Shown one piece after another: positions 1 to 7,445 of a DNA stretch of 64,000 nt. This stretch comes from Burkholderia puraquae (GTDB lineage Bacteria; Pseudomonadota; Gammaproteobacteria; Burkholderiales; Burkholderiaceae): assembly GCF_002099195.1 (NCBI RefSeq), contig NZ_NBYX01000013.1, positions 1 through 64,000 on the forward strand. Direction: 5' to 3'. Within the stretch, counting starts at the first letter, position 1; the number at the start of each line of letters is the position of its first letter. Under the pieces are notes generated by a model. It was not told where the DNA came from. It did not search any database and was given only the letters and a program-made list of their open reading frames with translations. A program made the translations under genes and the position numbers.

Positions 1-216
1 GAACCGGTCGCTCACTCAAAGCTGACAGGAATATGAATCACTTCATAAACCTGACTTACTTTAGTGTGAGACTCTTGATACTTTCGCTATCTGATCCGAG
101 GATCAGCTCGCTTCCATCAAGCGCCCACACTTATCGGCTGTTAATTTTTAAAGAGCATTCTGCGAGGAACTTCGTGTTTCCCGGCAGCGCTGCGTTTTCA
201 GCAGCAGAGAAGCGAG
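1..216 (-). other. 5' leader of an rRNA operon (16S gene lies off the left edge)
   Basis: Read on the minus strand, this is the transcribed leader that precedes 16S rRNA in Burkholderia. A boxA-like antitermination element (TGCTCTTTAAAAATTA) lies at 142-157, and the leader runs off the window before the mature 16S 5' end. No mature rRNA sequence is visible. The operon points leftward, away from the proposed origin at 53.6 kb. Confidence 0.85.
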
Positions 217-217
217 A

Positions 218-245
218 TTATTAACCGTTTTTTAAAACTCGTCAA
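218..245 (-). promoter_or_regulatory. rRNA operon promoter, proximal
   Basis: On the minus strand a TTGACG -35 element (240-245) and a TAATAA -10 element (218-223) are separated by 16 bp. An AT-rich stretch just upstream (247-258) could act as an UP element. Position directly before the boxA leader supports an rRNA promoter. Confidence 0.75.
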
Positions 246-380
246 CAACTTTTTTAACTACTTCGTTGCGACGACTGCGGTTTAATTTCGTGTGCGCTGG
301 AATCGATAAAACCGACATCAACAGCACCGCTTCCCTTCTTTCCCCCCGCGCTGCGTTTCCGTTAGCGCGAAAGAGGCGTG

Positions 381-409
381 ATTCTAAGCACCCGCCTCAG
401 TCTCCGCAA
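381..409 (-). promoter_or_regulatory. rRNA operon promoter, distal (candidate)
   Basis: On the minus strand TTGCGG (404-409) and TAGAAT (381-386) are separated by 17 bp, upstream of the proximal promoter. Tandem promoters are usual for rRNA operons. The -35 match is weaker, so this one is less certain. Between 410 and 547 I see nothing else before the end of the cytochrome b561 gene. Confidence 0.5.
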
Positions 410-547
410 GCCCTTTTGTGAAATTATTTTGACATGCGGTGCCGGGGGCCGCTGAGCCTCTCCGGTGGTCATATATATGCGACACGGCAGGAGCAGCCTC
501 GGTCGCCCGTGACCAGCCCCGCCGCATCGAACGCAACGCTCCGTCGC

Positions 548-1081
548 TCACCGCCCCACCATCGCCCTCACCACACCGTCCCGCCGAATCAGCCCGTGAT
601 ACAGCGCGGCAGCAAAGTGCGCGAGGAACGTCGCGAAGAACAGATACGCCAGCACCCGGTGCGCGACCCGGAGCCATGCGAACGTCACCGGATCAGCCGA
701 CACCAGCGCCGGCAGCTGCACACCATCGCCCAGCGTCACCGGATACCCGCCCGCCGACAGCATCGCCCACCCGATCAGCGGCATCGAGAGCATCAGCGCA
801 TACAGCACGAGATGCGACCCGTGCGCGGCAACCTTCTGCCACCCCGGCAGATCCTCGGGCAACGCCGGCGGCTTCGACAGGATCCGCACCACGATCCGCA
901 CGCAAACCAGCACGAGCACGGCAATACCCAGAGGCTTGTGAATCGCCACCAAAAGCGCATGCCGCTCAGAAACGGACGCCACCATCCCCACCCCGATGAA
1001 CAGCATCGCGATGATCATCGCGGCCATCACCCAGTGCAGCACCCTCGCCGGCAAACTAAACGTCGTCGAAGCCTTCATCAC
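548..1081 (-). CDS. Cytochrome b561 family protein
   Basis: This is a 177-residue integral membrane di-heme cytochrome that probably passes electrons from the quinone pool to its operon partner. Four hydrophobic segments each start with or contain a His (HWVMAAM, HKPLGIA, HLVLYAL, HRVLAYL), the expected heme-ligand pattern of the b561 family. Length fits the family. Its ATG overlaps the stop of the upstream peroxidase gene by 4 bp (ATGA), so the two are translationally coupled. Pairing of b561 with a catalase-type peroxidase and an ECF sigma factor suggests detoxification of peroxide at the membrane. Confidence 0.9.
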   Translation of the reverse strand: MMKASTTFSLPARVLHWVMAAMIIAMLFIGVGMVASVSERHALLVAIHKPLGIAVLVLVCVRIVVRILSKPPALPEDLPGWQKVAAHGSHLVLYALMLSMPLIGWAMLSAGGYPVTLGDGVQLPALVSADPVTFAWLRVAHRVLAYLFFATFLAHFAAALYHGLIRRDGVVRAMVGR

Positions 1082-2172
1082 CGTCCCTCCCCACTCAATC
1101 GCGCCACGCCTGCCACCCCGGCCTCTTCACTCGTCCTGCGCAGATACGAATCCGCATAGGCCGCCGACCGCGCCGCCAGCAACGGATCCCCTGACACCTG
1201 AATCCCCTGCGGCAGCACCGTCGGGTCGTAATTCACATCGCGGCACGGCCCGCTGTCCTGCGCCTCCACGCGGTCAAGCACGAGCGTGCCCGCATCGATC
1301 GTCGTGCGCTGCGCGGGCCAGACCTTCGTCGCGTCGTCCACCGGATCGCCGGGCTCCGCCAAGGTGACGAGCAGCTTCCACTTCTGCGCACCGGCCGCGA
1401 TGCGCTGCGTCACGTCCTGCTGCAATACGTTCGGATCCGCGGCCGTCGCGACGTTCCCGGCGCCGGCCGTCTGCTCCGGCACGACGCGCCATCGCACCGC
1501 CTGGCGCTTGCCGGCCGCATCGACGAAGTAGAACGCGTTCAACCCGTAATAGCTTTCGGTGACGTAACTCGCGCTCGGCTTCGCACCCTTCACCCATTCG
1601 CGGAACGCGGCCGTCTCCGGGTGCGCGCCAAAAAACGCCTTCACCTTCGCCGGATCGGGCTTGCCCGTCTTCGGATCGGCCCGCGTCGCCACCAATTGCG
1701 CGTAGAACGCCTGCGGCGTCGCGACCGGAAACACGGGCATCGCGTTCATCCCGGTGCGCCATTGCTCGCCATCGGGCGCGGTGAGCTTCAGCGCGAGGCT
1801 GCGGATCGGCACACTGCTGTCGGGCGCATACGGATTCCCGCCCGGCAACGCGAAGCGCCCGACCACCGGCGTGCGCACCGCCTTGAAGAACGGCGCGACC
1901 GAATACGCGCTCGCGGCGCCATTGCCTTCGAAGTAACCGGTCACGCACACGCCCTTCGCGTGGTTGCGCCGGAAGCCCGGATGAATACCGCCGCCGGCCG
2001 TCTGCAACGCATCGACGATCCGGTGCGGGGTCAGACGCGCCGGCGCAAGCCACCCGCCGACATACCCGAACGCCACGGCCACGCCGGCCACCGCGCCGCC
2101 GATCGCGGCCCAGCGCCACCACCCGCGCCCGGGCTCGCGCTGCGGCGAAGAAGAGGAAGAAGATCGCTCCAT
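1078..2172 (-). CDS. Membrane-anchored catalase-family peroxidase
   Basis: This 364-residue protein is a short catalase-related heme peroxidase (monofunctional catalases are about 480 or more). Residues about 20-42 form one membrane anchor. The active-site His is probably His71 (RRNHAKG), and the proximal heme-ligand pattern R-x3-Y occurs near the C terminus (RSAAYADS). It is expected to face the periplasm and reduce peroxides using electrons from the co-transcribed cytochrome b561. It is the first gene of the pair. The ECF-type promoter 37-67 bp upstream of its start puts it under the divergently encoded sigma factor. Confidence 0.85.
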   Translation of the reverse strand: MERSSSSSSPQREPGRGWWRWAAIGGAVAGVAVAFGYVGGWLAPARLTPHRIVDALQTAGGGIHPGFRRNHAKGVCVTGYFEGNGAASAYSVAPFFKAVRTPVVGRFALPGGNPYAPDSSVPIRSLALKLTAPDGEQWRTGMNAMPVFPVATPQAFYAQLVATRADPKTGKPDPAKVKAFFGAHPETAAFREWVKGAKPSASYVTESYYGLNAFYFVDAAGKRQAVRWRVVPEQTAGAGNVATAADPNVLQQDVTQRIAAGAQKWKLLVTLAEPGDPVDDATKVWPAQRTTIDAGTLVLDRVEAQDSGPCRDVNYDPTVLPQGIQVSGDPLLAARSAAYADSYLRRTSEEAGVAGVARLSGEGR

Positions 2173-2208
2173 GTATATGCTCCCGACCGTCAGGTCATTG
2201 TCGAACCC

Positions 2209-2239
2209 GCGTAGGACGCCACCCGCGTCGCTTTATTCC
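2209..2239 (-). promoter_or_regulatory. ECF-type promoter of the peroxidase-cytochrome b561 operon
   Basis: On the minus strand GGAATAA (2233-2239) is followed after 13 bp by GCGTCCTACGC (2209-2219). The same two blocks with the same 13-bp spacer occur on the plus strand in front of the sigma gene. A GGAA-like -35 with a CGTC-type -10 is typical of ECF sigma promoters. The start codon of the peroxidase follows about 36 bp downstream. Confidence 0.8.
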
Positions 2240-2265
2240 ACGAAAATTTTTTTCCTATGCTGAAG

Positions 2266-2296
2266 GGAATAATCGATGCTCGCCAGCGTCCTACGC
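2266..2296 (+). promoter_or_regulatory. ECF-type autoregulatory promoter of the sigma/anti-sigma operon
   Basis: GGAATAA (2266-2272), 13 bp, then GCGTCCTACGC (2286-2296): identical in both blocks and in spacing to the divergent promoter. Transcription would start around 2300. The possible ATG at 2276 would then lie inside the promoter, which argues for the ATG at 2330 as the true sigma start. Confidence 0.8.
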
Positions 2297-2329
2297 GACA
2301 TCTCGACCCTTTCGGCAACCGGCCCGGCC

Positions 2330-2851
2330 ATGCCCTCCACCGCCCTCGACGACGAAGCACTGCGCGAACTCATCCCCAGGCTGCGACGCTTCGCGCTCTG
2401 GCTGGCGCGCGACGTCCACGCGGCCGACGATCTCGTCCAGTCGACGCTCGAGCGCGCGCTGTCGCGCTGGACGAGCCGCCGCGACGACGCATCGCTGCGC
2501 AGCTGGCTCTTCACGATCCTGTACCGGCAGTTTCTCGACGGCAAACGCAGCGCGAAGCGCTACGCGTGGCTGCTTGGGCGCATCCGCGACGACGACGAAG
2601 CGCACTGGCCGTCCGCCGAACGCGAATTCACAGCGCGCGCGACGCTCGAAGCATTCGGCCGGCTCTCGGACGAGCAGCGCAGCCTGCTGCTGCTCGTCGC
2701 GGTCGAGGGCTTCACCTATCAGGAAGTCGCCGACCTGCTCGACGTGCCGATCGGCACCGTGATGTCGCGGCTCTCCCGCGCGCGCCAAGCGCTGCGCCAG
2801 CTCAGCGACGGCGAGCTTCCTGCTCCTTCTCTCCGGTTGATGAAGAAATGA
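2330..2851 (+). CDS. ECF RNA polymerase sigma factor
   Basis: The protein has about 173 residues and holds only sigma regions 2 and 4. Region 2 shows DVHAADDLVQSTLERAL followed by the RSWLFTI segment. Region 4 has the helix-turn-helix FTYQEVADLLDVPIGTVMSR. I prefer the ATG at 2330 because the in-frame ATG at 2276 lies inside the -35/-10 interval of its own promoter; no strong ribosome site is visible at either. Its stop overlaps the ATG of the anti-sigma gene (ATGA). It probably drives its own operon and the divergent peroxidase operon. Confidence 0.88.
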   Translation: MPSTALDDEALRELIPRLRRFALWLARDVHAADDLVQSTLERALSRWTSRRDDASLRSWLFTILYRQFLDGKRSAKRYAWLLGRIRDDDEAHWPSAEREFTARATLEAFGRLSDEQRSLLLLVAVEGFTYQEVADLLDVPIGTVMSRLSRARQALRQLSDGELPAPSLRLMKK

Positions 2852-3606
2852 ACACGCCTCCCAACGAACACGACCTCCAGGCCTACGTCGACGGCCAGCT
2901 CGACGACGATGCACGCGCCGCGGTCGAGCGCTATCTCGCGCTGCATCCGGAGCGTGCGGAACAGGTGAAGCAATGGCAGCAGGATGCGCAGCGGTTGCGG
3001 GCCGCGCTCGAGAGCGTGCGGATGCCAGCGGATAATCCTGCGCTCGATCCGGCGGCGATTCGCGGCCGGCGGGCAGAACGCACGCGGATGCGGTTTGCGA
3101 TGGCGGCTTCGTTCGTGTTCTGCGTCGGGCTGGGGACGTTAGGCGGGTGGCAGGCGCGCGGGTGGAACGCAGCGCCGCCCATCGCGCCGATGAGCGATGC
3201 GGTCGAGGCTTACCGGATGATGGTGGTGGATCAGACGGCCAAGGTCGATTACCGGCCAACAGGTGCGGGAGATTTGCAGGGGTGGCTCACCAAGCGTGTG
3301 GGTGCGTCGGCGAAGCTGCCGGATTTGAGTGCGGCGGGGTTCAGGCCCGTCGGCGGACGGTTGTTTACGACGGACAGCGGCGCCACGGCTGCGATGGTGC
3401 TCTATGAGGACGCAGCCGGGCGGACGCTGAGCTTCTATCTCCGGCCGGCGGAATCGGTACATCGGCTGCTGCCGGCCGGGCAACGCGTGGATGGCGCGCT
3501 GCTGGCACGGTATGGGTCAGTGAACGGGCTCAACTATGCGGTGGTCGGGCCGGCCGGGAGCCTCGCGGAGAAAGCGGTCGTGCAGGCGCTCGATCAGCAG
3601 ACTTGA
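2848..3606 (+). CDS. Anti-sigma factor, single-pass membrane protein
   Basis: The protein has 252 residues. The N-terminal cytoplasmic part (about 1-75) begins with HDLQAYVDGQLDDDAR, like the zinc-finger anti-sigma fold, but without the usual Cys residues, so zinc binding is unlikely. One membrane helix follows near residues 80-98 (MAASFVFCVGLGTLGGW), then a roughly 150-residue periplasmic domain. It is translationally coupled to the ECF sigma gene, whose product it should hold at the membrane. The signal that releases sigma is not evident from sequence. Confidence 0.85.
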   Translation: MNTPPNEHDLQAYVDGQLDDDARAAVERYLALHPERAEQVKQWQQDAQRLRAALESVRMPADNPALDPAAIRGRRAERTRMRFAMAASFVFCVGLGTLGGWQARGWNAAPPIAPMSDAVEAYRMMVVDQTAKVDYRPTGAGDLQGWLTKRVGASAKLPDLSAAGFRPVGGRLFTTDSGATAAMVLYEDAAGRTLSFYLRPAESVHRLLPAGQRVDGALLARYGSVNGLNYAVVGPAGSLAEKAVVQALDQQT

Positions 3607-3690
3607 GTGGTACGATGCGCGCCCTGTTGGCGGTCCTCGGTGGCCGCCAGCGCCTGGAATGATGCGGCTTTGCCGGCTTGGGGGCGCTCA

Positions 3691-4398
3691 CGCTCACCAC
3701 TCGCTCGCACAGTGTTTCGACTGACTTTCCGGGCCTGTTGTCCACACCGGAACGCCTTCGGCGCCCTCACCCTTTGGAATCACAGGGTTTCGAGTCGCTG
3801 CGGAACGGGATATCCACATCGATCATGGCGGCGCCGCGTACGGTCATCGGTCAACTCGCTCACCTTCGGCCTGCACAGTGTTTCGGGTTGTTTTCGCGTG
3901 CGATATCCACACCAGTGAGATAACGCGAACATCCGCTCCGAATTCGATTACCCTCGCCCGCTGAATGCACAGGCCTTCGAGTGCTTTGACTGCTCGATAT
4001 CCACAAGGCATTCAATCTCGTCGGATCGTGCCAGCACTACCCACATCATCTGCACTATTCCCGCAGAGCCCTGCCAGACAAGGTGTTCGGACTGACTCGT
4101 GTGATCGAATGCAAGGCGCTCACCGATTCAATGCACAGAGATTCGACTGGTTGGTGTGCGGGTTGTCCACATGCGACCATGTCGAGCCTGACTAAGGCCG
4201 CACGAAACGCGATGCACATTGCGCATGTGGCCACGTCGTGGCAACAGTGACCTTCCGTTCAGTCGCATGCTCATGCGCCCGGATTCGCCCGTCACTCTCC
4301 GATATCGCCTGGATCCGCGCCCGGCTGGCGATTCCGACGCACGCTCACCAACCGGATGCACAGCGCTCCGAGTCATTTTGCGCCCCGGTTATCCACAC
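3691..4398 (+). repeat. Array of six degenerate ~56-bp direct repeats, each ending in a DnaA-box-like 9-mer
   Basis: This gene-free stretch holds six copies, all in one direction: 3691-3747, 3764-3819, 3857-3912, 3951-4005, 4117-4171 and 4342-4398. The shared plan is CTCACC, about 8 bases, GCACAG, about 3 bases, TTCGA, about 20 bases, then TATCCACA or TGTCCACA. The terminal 9-mers lie at 3738, 3810, 3903, 3997, 4163 and 4389; the last is a perfect TTATCCACA and the others differ by one base. The copies are too diverged for a recent duplication. No open frame looks coding. Similar units flank the origin-like elements at 6.3 and 53.6 kb. DnaA titration is an inference. Confidence 0.7.
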
Positions 4399-4454
4399 AC
4401 GAATGCCGAGCACCTTCGCCACCGCCGAAGTCACTTGGTCAGATAGACCTTGGC

Positions 4455-5171
4455 TTACGCCGGTATGTCATCGTCACCTAGACCGCTGCGCCTCAACGTT
4501 TCGCGCAGACAGCTTCGACAGACCCGTTCGCCCGCATTCCACAGCTTGTCGAACGTCTCCTCGTCATCGAGCCTGAACGTCGATCCGTCGACCGCGACAT
4601 CGGCCCCGAGCACCTTGCGCAGAAACGCTTCGCTGAACCAGTACTTCGGTTCGTGCTTCTTCGTGCGGTCGGTCACCTGTACGACATGGCAATGGCGGAT
4701 CACATCGATCGACAGAATCGCTGCTTCGATATCCGGCGACGTGCGCGTCGGCAGGATCAACCCATGAAACTCGCAACGCGCGAAGCCGTGCGGCCATTTG
4801 GCGTCCGCCGCGACGACGGACGTATCGAACGCCTGCGCCTCCGATGTCGGCTCACGCGGCGTTTCGCCCGATCGCACGAGCAGCTCGTCGACACACGTCG
4901 AACAGCCATACGCGCGCAAACGCTCGAGCGCCGCGATTTTCGGGAATGCAGTGACATGGGCGACGTTCCCGATAAACGACGCTTCGACATCGAGTTCGTC
5001 GAACTCGGTACGTAGCACCCACATTTCGCGGCTGTACTTCGGCCGGTCGAGCAAGACCTTGAGCAGCTCGCCGGGCGCAAACTGGCCGCGCGTCCGAACG
5101 CGTGCATGGACGCCCTTCGACGTCGTTCTGACAACGTTGAACCCGTGCCGATGGCAAACGATCGGTCCCAT
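4455..5171 (-). CDS. Hypothetical protein with two CxxC pairs
   Basis: I do not recognise this 238-residue protein. It is soluble, with no signal peptide or membrane helix. It has two Cys pairs, CSTC near residue 90 and CRSC near residue 218, which could bind metal together or form disulfides. It is the third gene of a leftward cluster of three unknown genes lying between the repeat array and the tRNA. Base composition is visibly less GC-rich than in neighbouring genes, so this may be accessory DNA. No partner gives a clue to function. Confidence 0.6.
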   Translation of the reverse strand: MGPIVCHRHGFNVVRTTSKGVHARVRTRGQFAPGELLKVLLDRPKYSREMWVLRTEFDELDVEASFIGNVAHVTAFPKIAALERLRAYGCSTCVDELLVRSGETPREPTSEAQAFDTSVVAADAKWPHGFARCEFHGLILPTRTSPDIEAAILSIDVIRHCHVVQVTDRTKKHEPKYWFSEAFLRKVLGADVAVDGSTFRLDDEETFDKLWNAGERVCRSCLRETLRRSGLGDDDIPA

Positions 5172-5243
5172 TACCGGCCCTCGCTCTGCATTTTCTTCGG
5201 CATCGTCACGTATGCGGAAAACATCGATCGATCGATCGTCGCT

Positions 5244-5570
5244 TCAATGCCGCTCGATTACGTATTGTGCTGGCCCGCGCCATGCGATCGAACGGTAATC
5301 GTTTCGAATGACGCCAATTTCCCGGTAATACTCGACGAGCGCTTGAGGGCTCCAGTCACAGCCAGCGGAAAACAACGCGTCCAGGTCGACAAGCGCGGCA
5401 ACGAGAGCACGTCGATCATGATCGTCCGCGATCGTGCGCTCCCAACGATCGCCGTGCGGTGCAAACCCGAGCCGCATCAGTACATCCGCAACAGCCGCCA
5501 CGTCGGTCACGACAACCGCAACGTGACCTGCAATATCCAGCACCAGCATCTCATTGGCGGGTACCTTCAT
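5244..5570 (-). CDS. Hypothetical protein
   Basis: This is a 108-residue soluble protein I do not recognise. The first half is hydrophobic and beta-rich (MLVLDIAGHVAVVVTDV), and the rest is acidic. It lies 31 bp after the upstream gene and 72 bp before the downstream one, so the three are probably one transcript. Size and context are compatible with an immunity or regulatory protein, but nothing in the sequence shows this. Confidence 0.55.
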   Translation of the reverse strand: MKVPANEMLVLDIAGHVAVVVTDVAAVADVLMRLGFAPHGDRWERTIADDHDRRALVAALVDLDALFSAGCDWSPQALVEYYREIGVIRNDYRSIAWRGPAQYVIERH

Positions 5571-5601
5571 CGATTGCCTCGTCCGGTGTCGTCCGCCGTG
5601 A

Positions 5602-5865
5602 TCACCCTGCTTCCTTCTTCATAAGCCATCCGACAACCTCCGCGATGTCCTCGCCGGACAGCTTCCCGACGCGATCGACAAACACCCCGTAGTCGAGATC
5701 GAACTTCACGTTGAATCGCTCGCCTTTGTAGCGGCAACACAGAACCTCGGCTTCCGGGATCGACACACGCTGCTCGAACACGATGTCGCCGGGATGCTGC
5801 TGCATCCGGTCTATGACGGCATCGATATCGAGTGCGTCGAGCCGGGTCAACGAAGAATCGGTCAT
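5602..5865 (-). CDS. Hypothetical small protein
   Basis: This is an 87-residue protein if translation starts at the ATG at 5865 (MTDSSLTRLD). The frame is open to an upstream ATG at 5922, but the added residues look unlike coding sequence. The C-terminal part (KFDLDYGVFVDRVGKLSGED) is conserved-looking and acidic. It is first in the leftward group of three. I cannot assign a function. No strong ribosome site separates the two starts. Confidence 0.5.
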   Translation of the reverse strand: MTDSSLTRLDALDIDAVIDRMQQHPGDIVFEQRVSIPEAEVLCCRYKGERFNVKFDLDYGVFVDRVGKLSGEDIAEVVGWLMKKEAG

Positions 5866-6029
5866 GTGTCGCGAGCCTGTGCGCCAGGCCCTCATCCTGG
5901 ATGCCGGCGATTCTACAGACATGACGGCTCACGGGTCGCTCGAGCGCTTCACAGCCTTCCGCTTCGTTCATCCAGTCACTGCACGCAGTGCATATCCTGA
6001 GCGGATCACAGTCGACGGACTGTGCTTAT

Positions 6030-6340
6030 CCAAAGGTGTTAACAGAGTTCATATACATACGTAGTGATAGTTAACAAACCCTGTGCCTCACAGTGGATAA
6101 CGTCCCTAACCTCATGAATTCCCGGCAGGAAGCAGAATGCATAACCTTGGGTGTCTCACGTGAACAGCTCCGGGCAGCACAGAACAACTTTTCGTCGATT
6201 CACAGCGTCGCCGACATATCCTCAATCGCTCCACTGTGAATCCAGAGGCTTGCAGGATAGTTATCCAGAGGGCAATGTGGATAACACAGCAGCGCATCGA
6301 CGCGTTTTGCTGTGATGCGAACAGGCGAAGCCAACGTCCC
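6030..6340 (+). other. Origin-like element: diverged, inverted copy of the 53.6-kb origin region
   Basis: This AT-richer, gene-free stretch matches, block by block, the minus strand of 53590-53905. Shared blocks in order are TACGTAGT-N3-AGTTAACAAA (6058-6078), a near DnaA box AGTGGATAA (6092-6100), CAACTTTTCG (6185-6194), CCACTGTGA (6231-6239) and GTTATCCA-N10-TGGATAAC (6260-6285, holding a perfect box at 6276-6284). The distance from the first to the third block is 107 bp in both copies. The rest of the gap (5866-6029 and 6341-6408) shows nothing clear. It lacks the IHF-like site of the other copy. Confidence 0.65.
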
Positions 6341-6408
6341 AGGCATCGCCACGCAACATCGATCGTTGGCCCCGCGCACCCCGATTCAAAAAATTTTCAC
6401 GAAGGGGC

Positions 6409-6437
6409 TTGTGCTCCTCAAAATCCCTCTCTATAAT
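6409..6437 (+). promoter_or_regulatory. Promoter of tRNA-Val
   Basis: TTGTGC (6409-6414), 17 bp, then a perfect TATAAT (6432-6437), 12 bp before the tRNA. This is a strong housekeeping sigma-70 promoter. Confidence 0.8.
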
Positions 6438-6449
6438 TCGCGGCTTCTT

Positions 6450-6526
6450 AGGCTCGTAGCTCAGTTGGTTAGAGCACCACCTTGACATGGTGGGGGTCGT
6501 TGGTTCGAATCCAATCGAGCCTACCA
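6450..6526 (+). tRNA. tRNA-Val (GAC anticodon), CCA encoded
   Basis: A 77-nt cloverleaf. The acceptor stem AGGCTCG pairs with CGAGCCT. The D arm GCTC...GAGC is intact. The anticodon stem CCACC/GGTGG carries the loop TTGACAT (anticodon GAC), followed by a T arm with TTCGAAT. The encoded 3' end is ACCA. It is a single-gene unit with its own promoter and terminator. I see no integrase and no repeat of its 3' end nearby, so it does not look like an occupied attachment site. Confidence 0.95.
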
Positions 6527-6590
6527 ACGAACAAATGAAGGGGTCTGGCAGCACAAGTTGCCTACAGGCAATGCGGCTCGCCAACATACA

Positions 6591-6627
6591 AACGCCACGC
6601 GGCAACTTCGCGTGGCGTTTTTCTTTT
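6591..6627 (+). terminator. Intrinsic terminator of the tRNA-Val unit
   Basis: A 10-bp stem, AACGCCACGC (6591-6600) with GCGTGGCGTT (6610-6619), a 9-nt loop, then a T-rich tail to 6627. The remaining bases up to 6835 hold no recognisable element. Confidence 0.85.
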
Positions 6628-6835
6628 TCCGGCCGAAACAACGCATGTCGCCGCGATGCGTTACGCGATCCACGGCATCCTATCCTTCGTCACCGACACT
6701 TCGATTCGCCATACAACGGCCACGGCGCCGCGCGTAGAATCGTGTGCGCATCGAAGCGGGGCGTTCCGAGCGTCGCCCGATCTCCAACGCATCCCAACAA
6801 CGACGCGCGATCCGCGCGACCGAGAGCACACGACC

Positions 6836-7339
6836 ATGTCCGACGTCACGACCGCCACATCGTCCGCGAGCAACGACGAAATCGCCGCATACGTCGGCAA
6901 GAAGGCCGACTGGTTCGAGAGGAAATGGACGATCGCCGCGTCGCGAAAGAACCGGCAGTCGTGGAACTGGGCGGCCTGTTTCCTGGGCCCGGTGTGGATG
7001 GCGTATCGATGCATGTACTGGCAGGCGGCAGCCGTGCTGGGCGTCACGCTCGGGATCACGCTGGTCGAATTGCTGTACTTCCCGAAATACTTCGAATCGA
7101 GCATGATCGATCCGGTCACCATCGGGATCGCGGTCACGCTTGGCTGGTGCGGGAACAGCCTCTACAGGACGTACGTCGAACGCCAGATCGAGAAGCTGCG
7201 CCCAAACGCGACGTCGCGCGAATCGTTTCTCGCGCTGCTGGAAGCGCAAGGTGGCACGAACTGGCTCGCGGCGGCCGGTTTCGCGGTCGCGACGCCGTTG
7301 CTCGGCTTCCTGATCTACGTCGTTGCCGGGACGTATTGA
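6836..7339 (+). CDS. DUF2628 domain membrane protein
   Basis: The protein has 167 residues. A short polar N terminus is followed by the aromatic motif SWNWAACFLGPVWMAYR, typical of DUF2628 proteins, then three to four hydrophobic segments ending at the C terminus. Function of the family is unknown. I chose the ATG at 6836 because upstream sequence in the frame looks non-coding, although the ribosome site (GAGAG) is weak. It appears to be a single gene between the tRNA unit and a convergent sigma gene. Confidence 0.75.
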   Translation: MSDVTTATSSASNDEIAAYVGKKADWFERKWTIAASRKNRQSWNWAACFLGPVWMAYRCMYWQAAAVLGVTLGITLVELLYFPKYFESSMIDPVTIGIAVTLGWCGNSLYRTYVERQIEKLRPNATSRESFLALLEAQGGTNWLAAAGFAVATPLLGFLIYVVAGTY

Positions 7340-7445
7340 TCGCAGGAACCGGCAGCCGGCAAAGCAGGGCGGCAGGACGGAGCGGAGAAAAGGGCGCATC
7401 GCGGCCATGCATGCGCACGGCACCCGACACGCGATCCCGTCTGAC

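Noticed and set aside
2276..2329. N-terminal extension of the ECF sigma factor from the ATG at 2276
   Set aside because: The segment overlaps the -35/-10 elements of the autoregulatory promoter, so it should not be transcribed from it.
3691..4398. CRISPR array
   Set aside because: The repeats are imperfect along their length, unevenly spaced (72 to 226 bp), end in DnaA-box sequence, and have no cas genes nearby.
6030..6340. This element, rather than 53.6 kb, as the main origin
   Set aside because: Boxes are more degenerate, the IHF-like site is missing, and gene direction does not switch here. It is kept as a diverged copy.
6450..6526. tRNA-Val as the attachment site of an integrated island
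   Set aside because: No integrase gene, no direct repeat of the tRNA 3' end and no mobility genes on either side. The lower-GC interval lies upstream of the tRNA, not at its 3' end.
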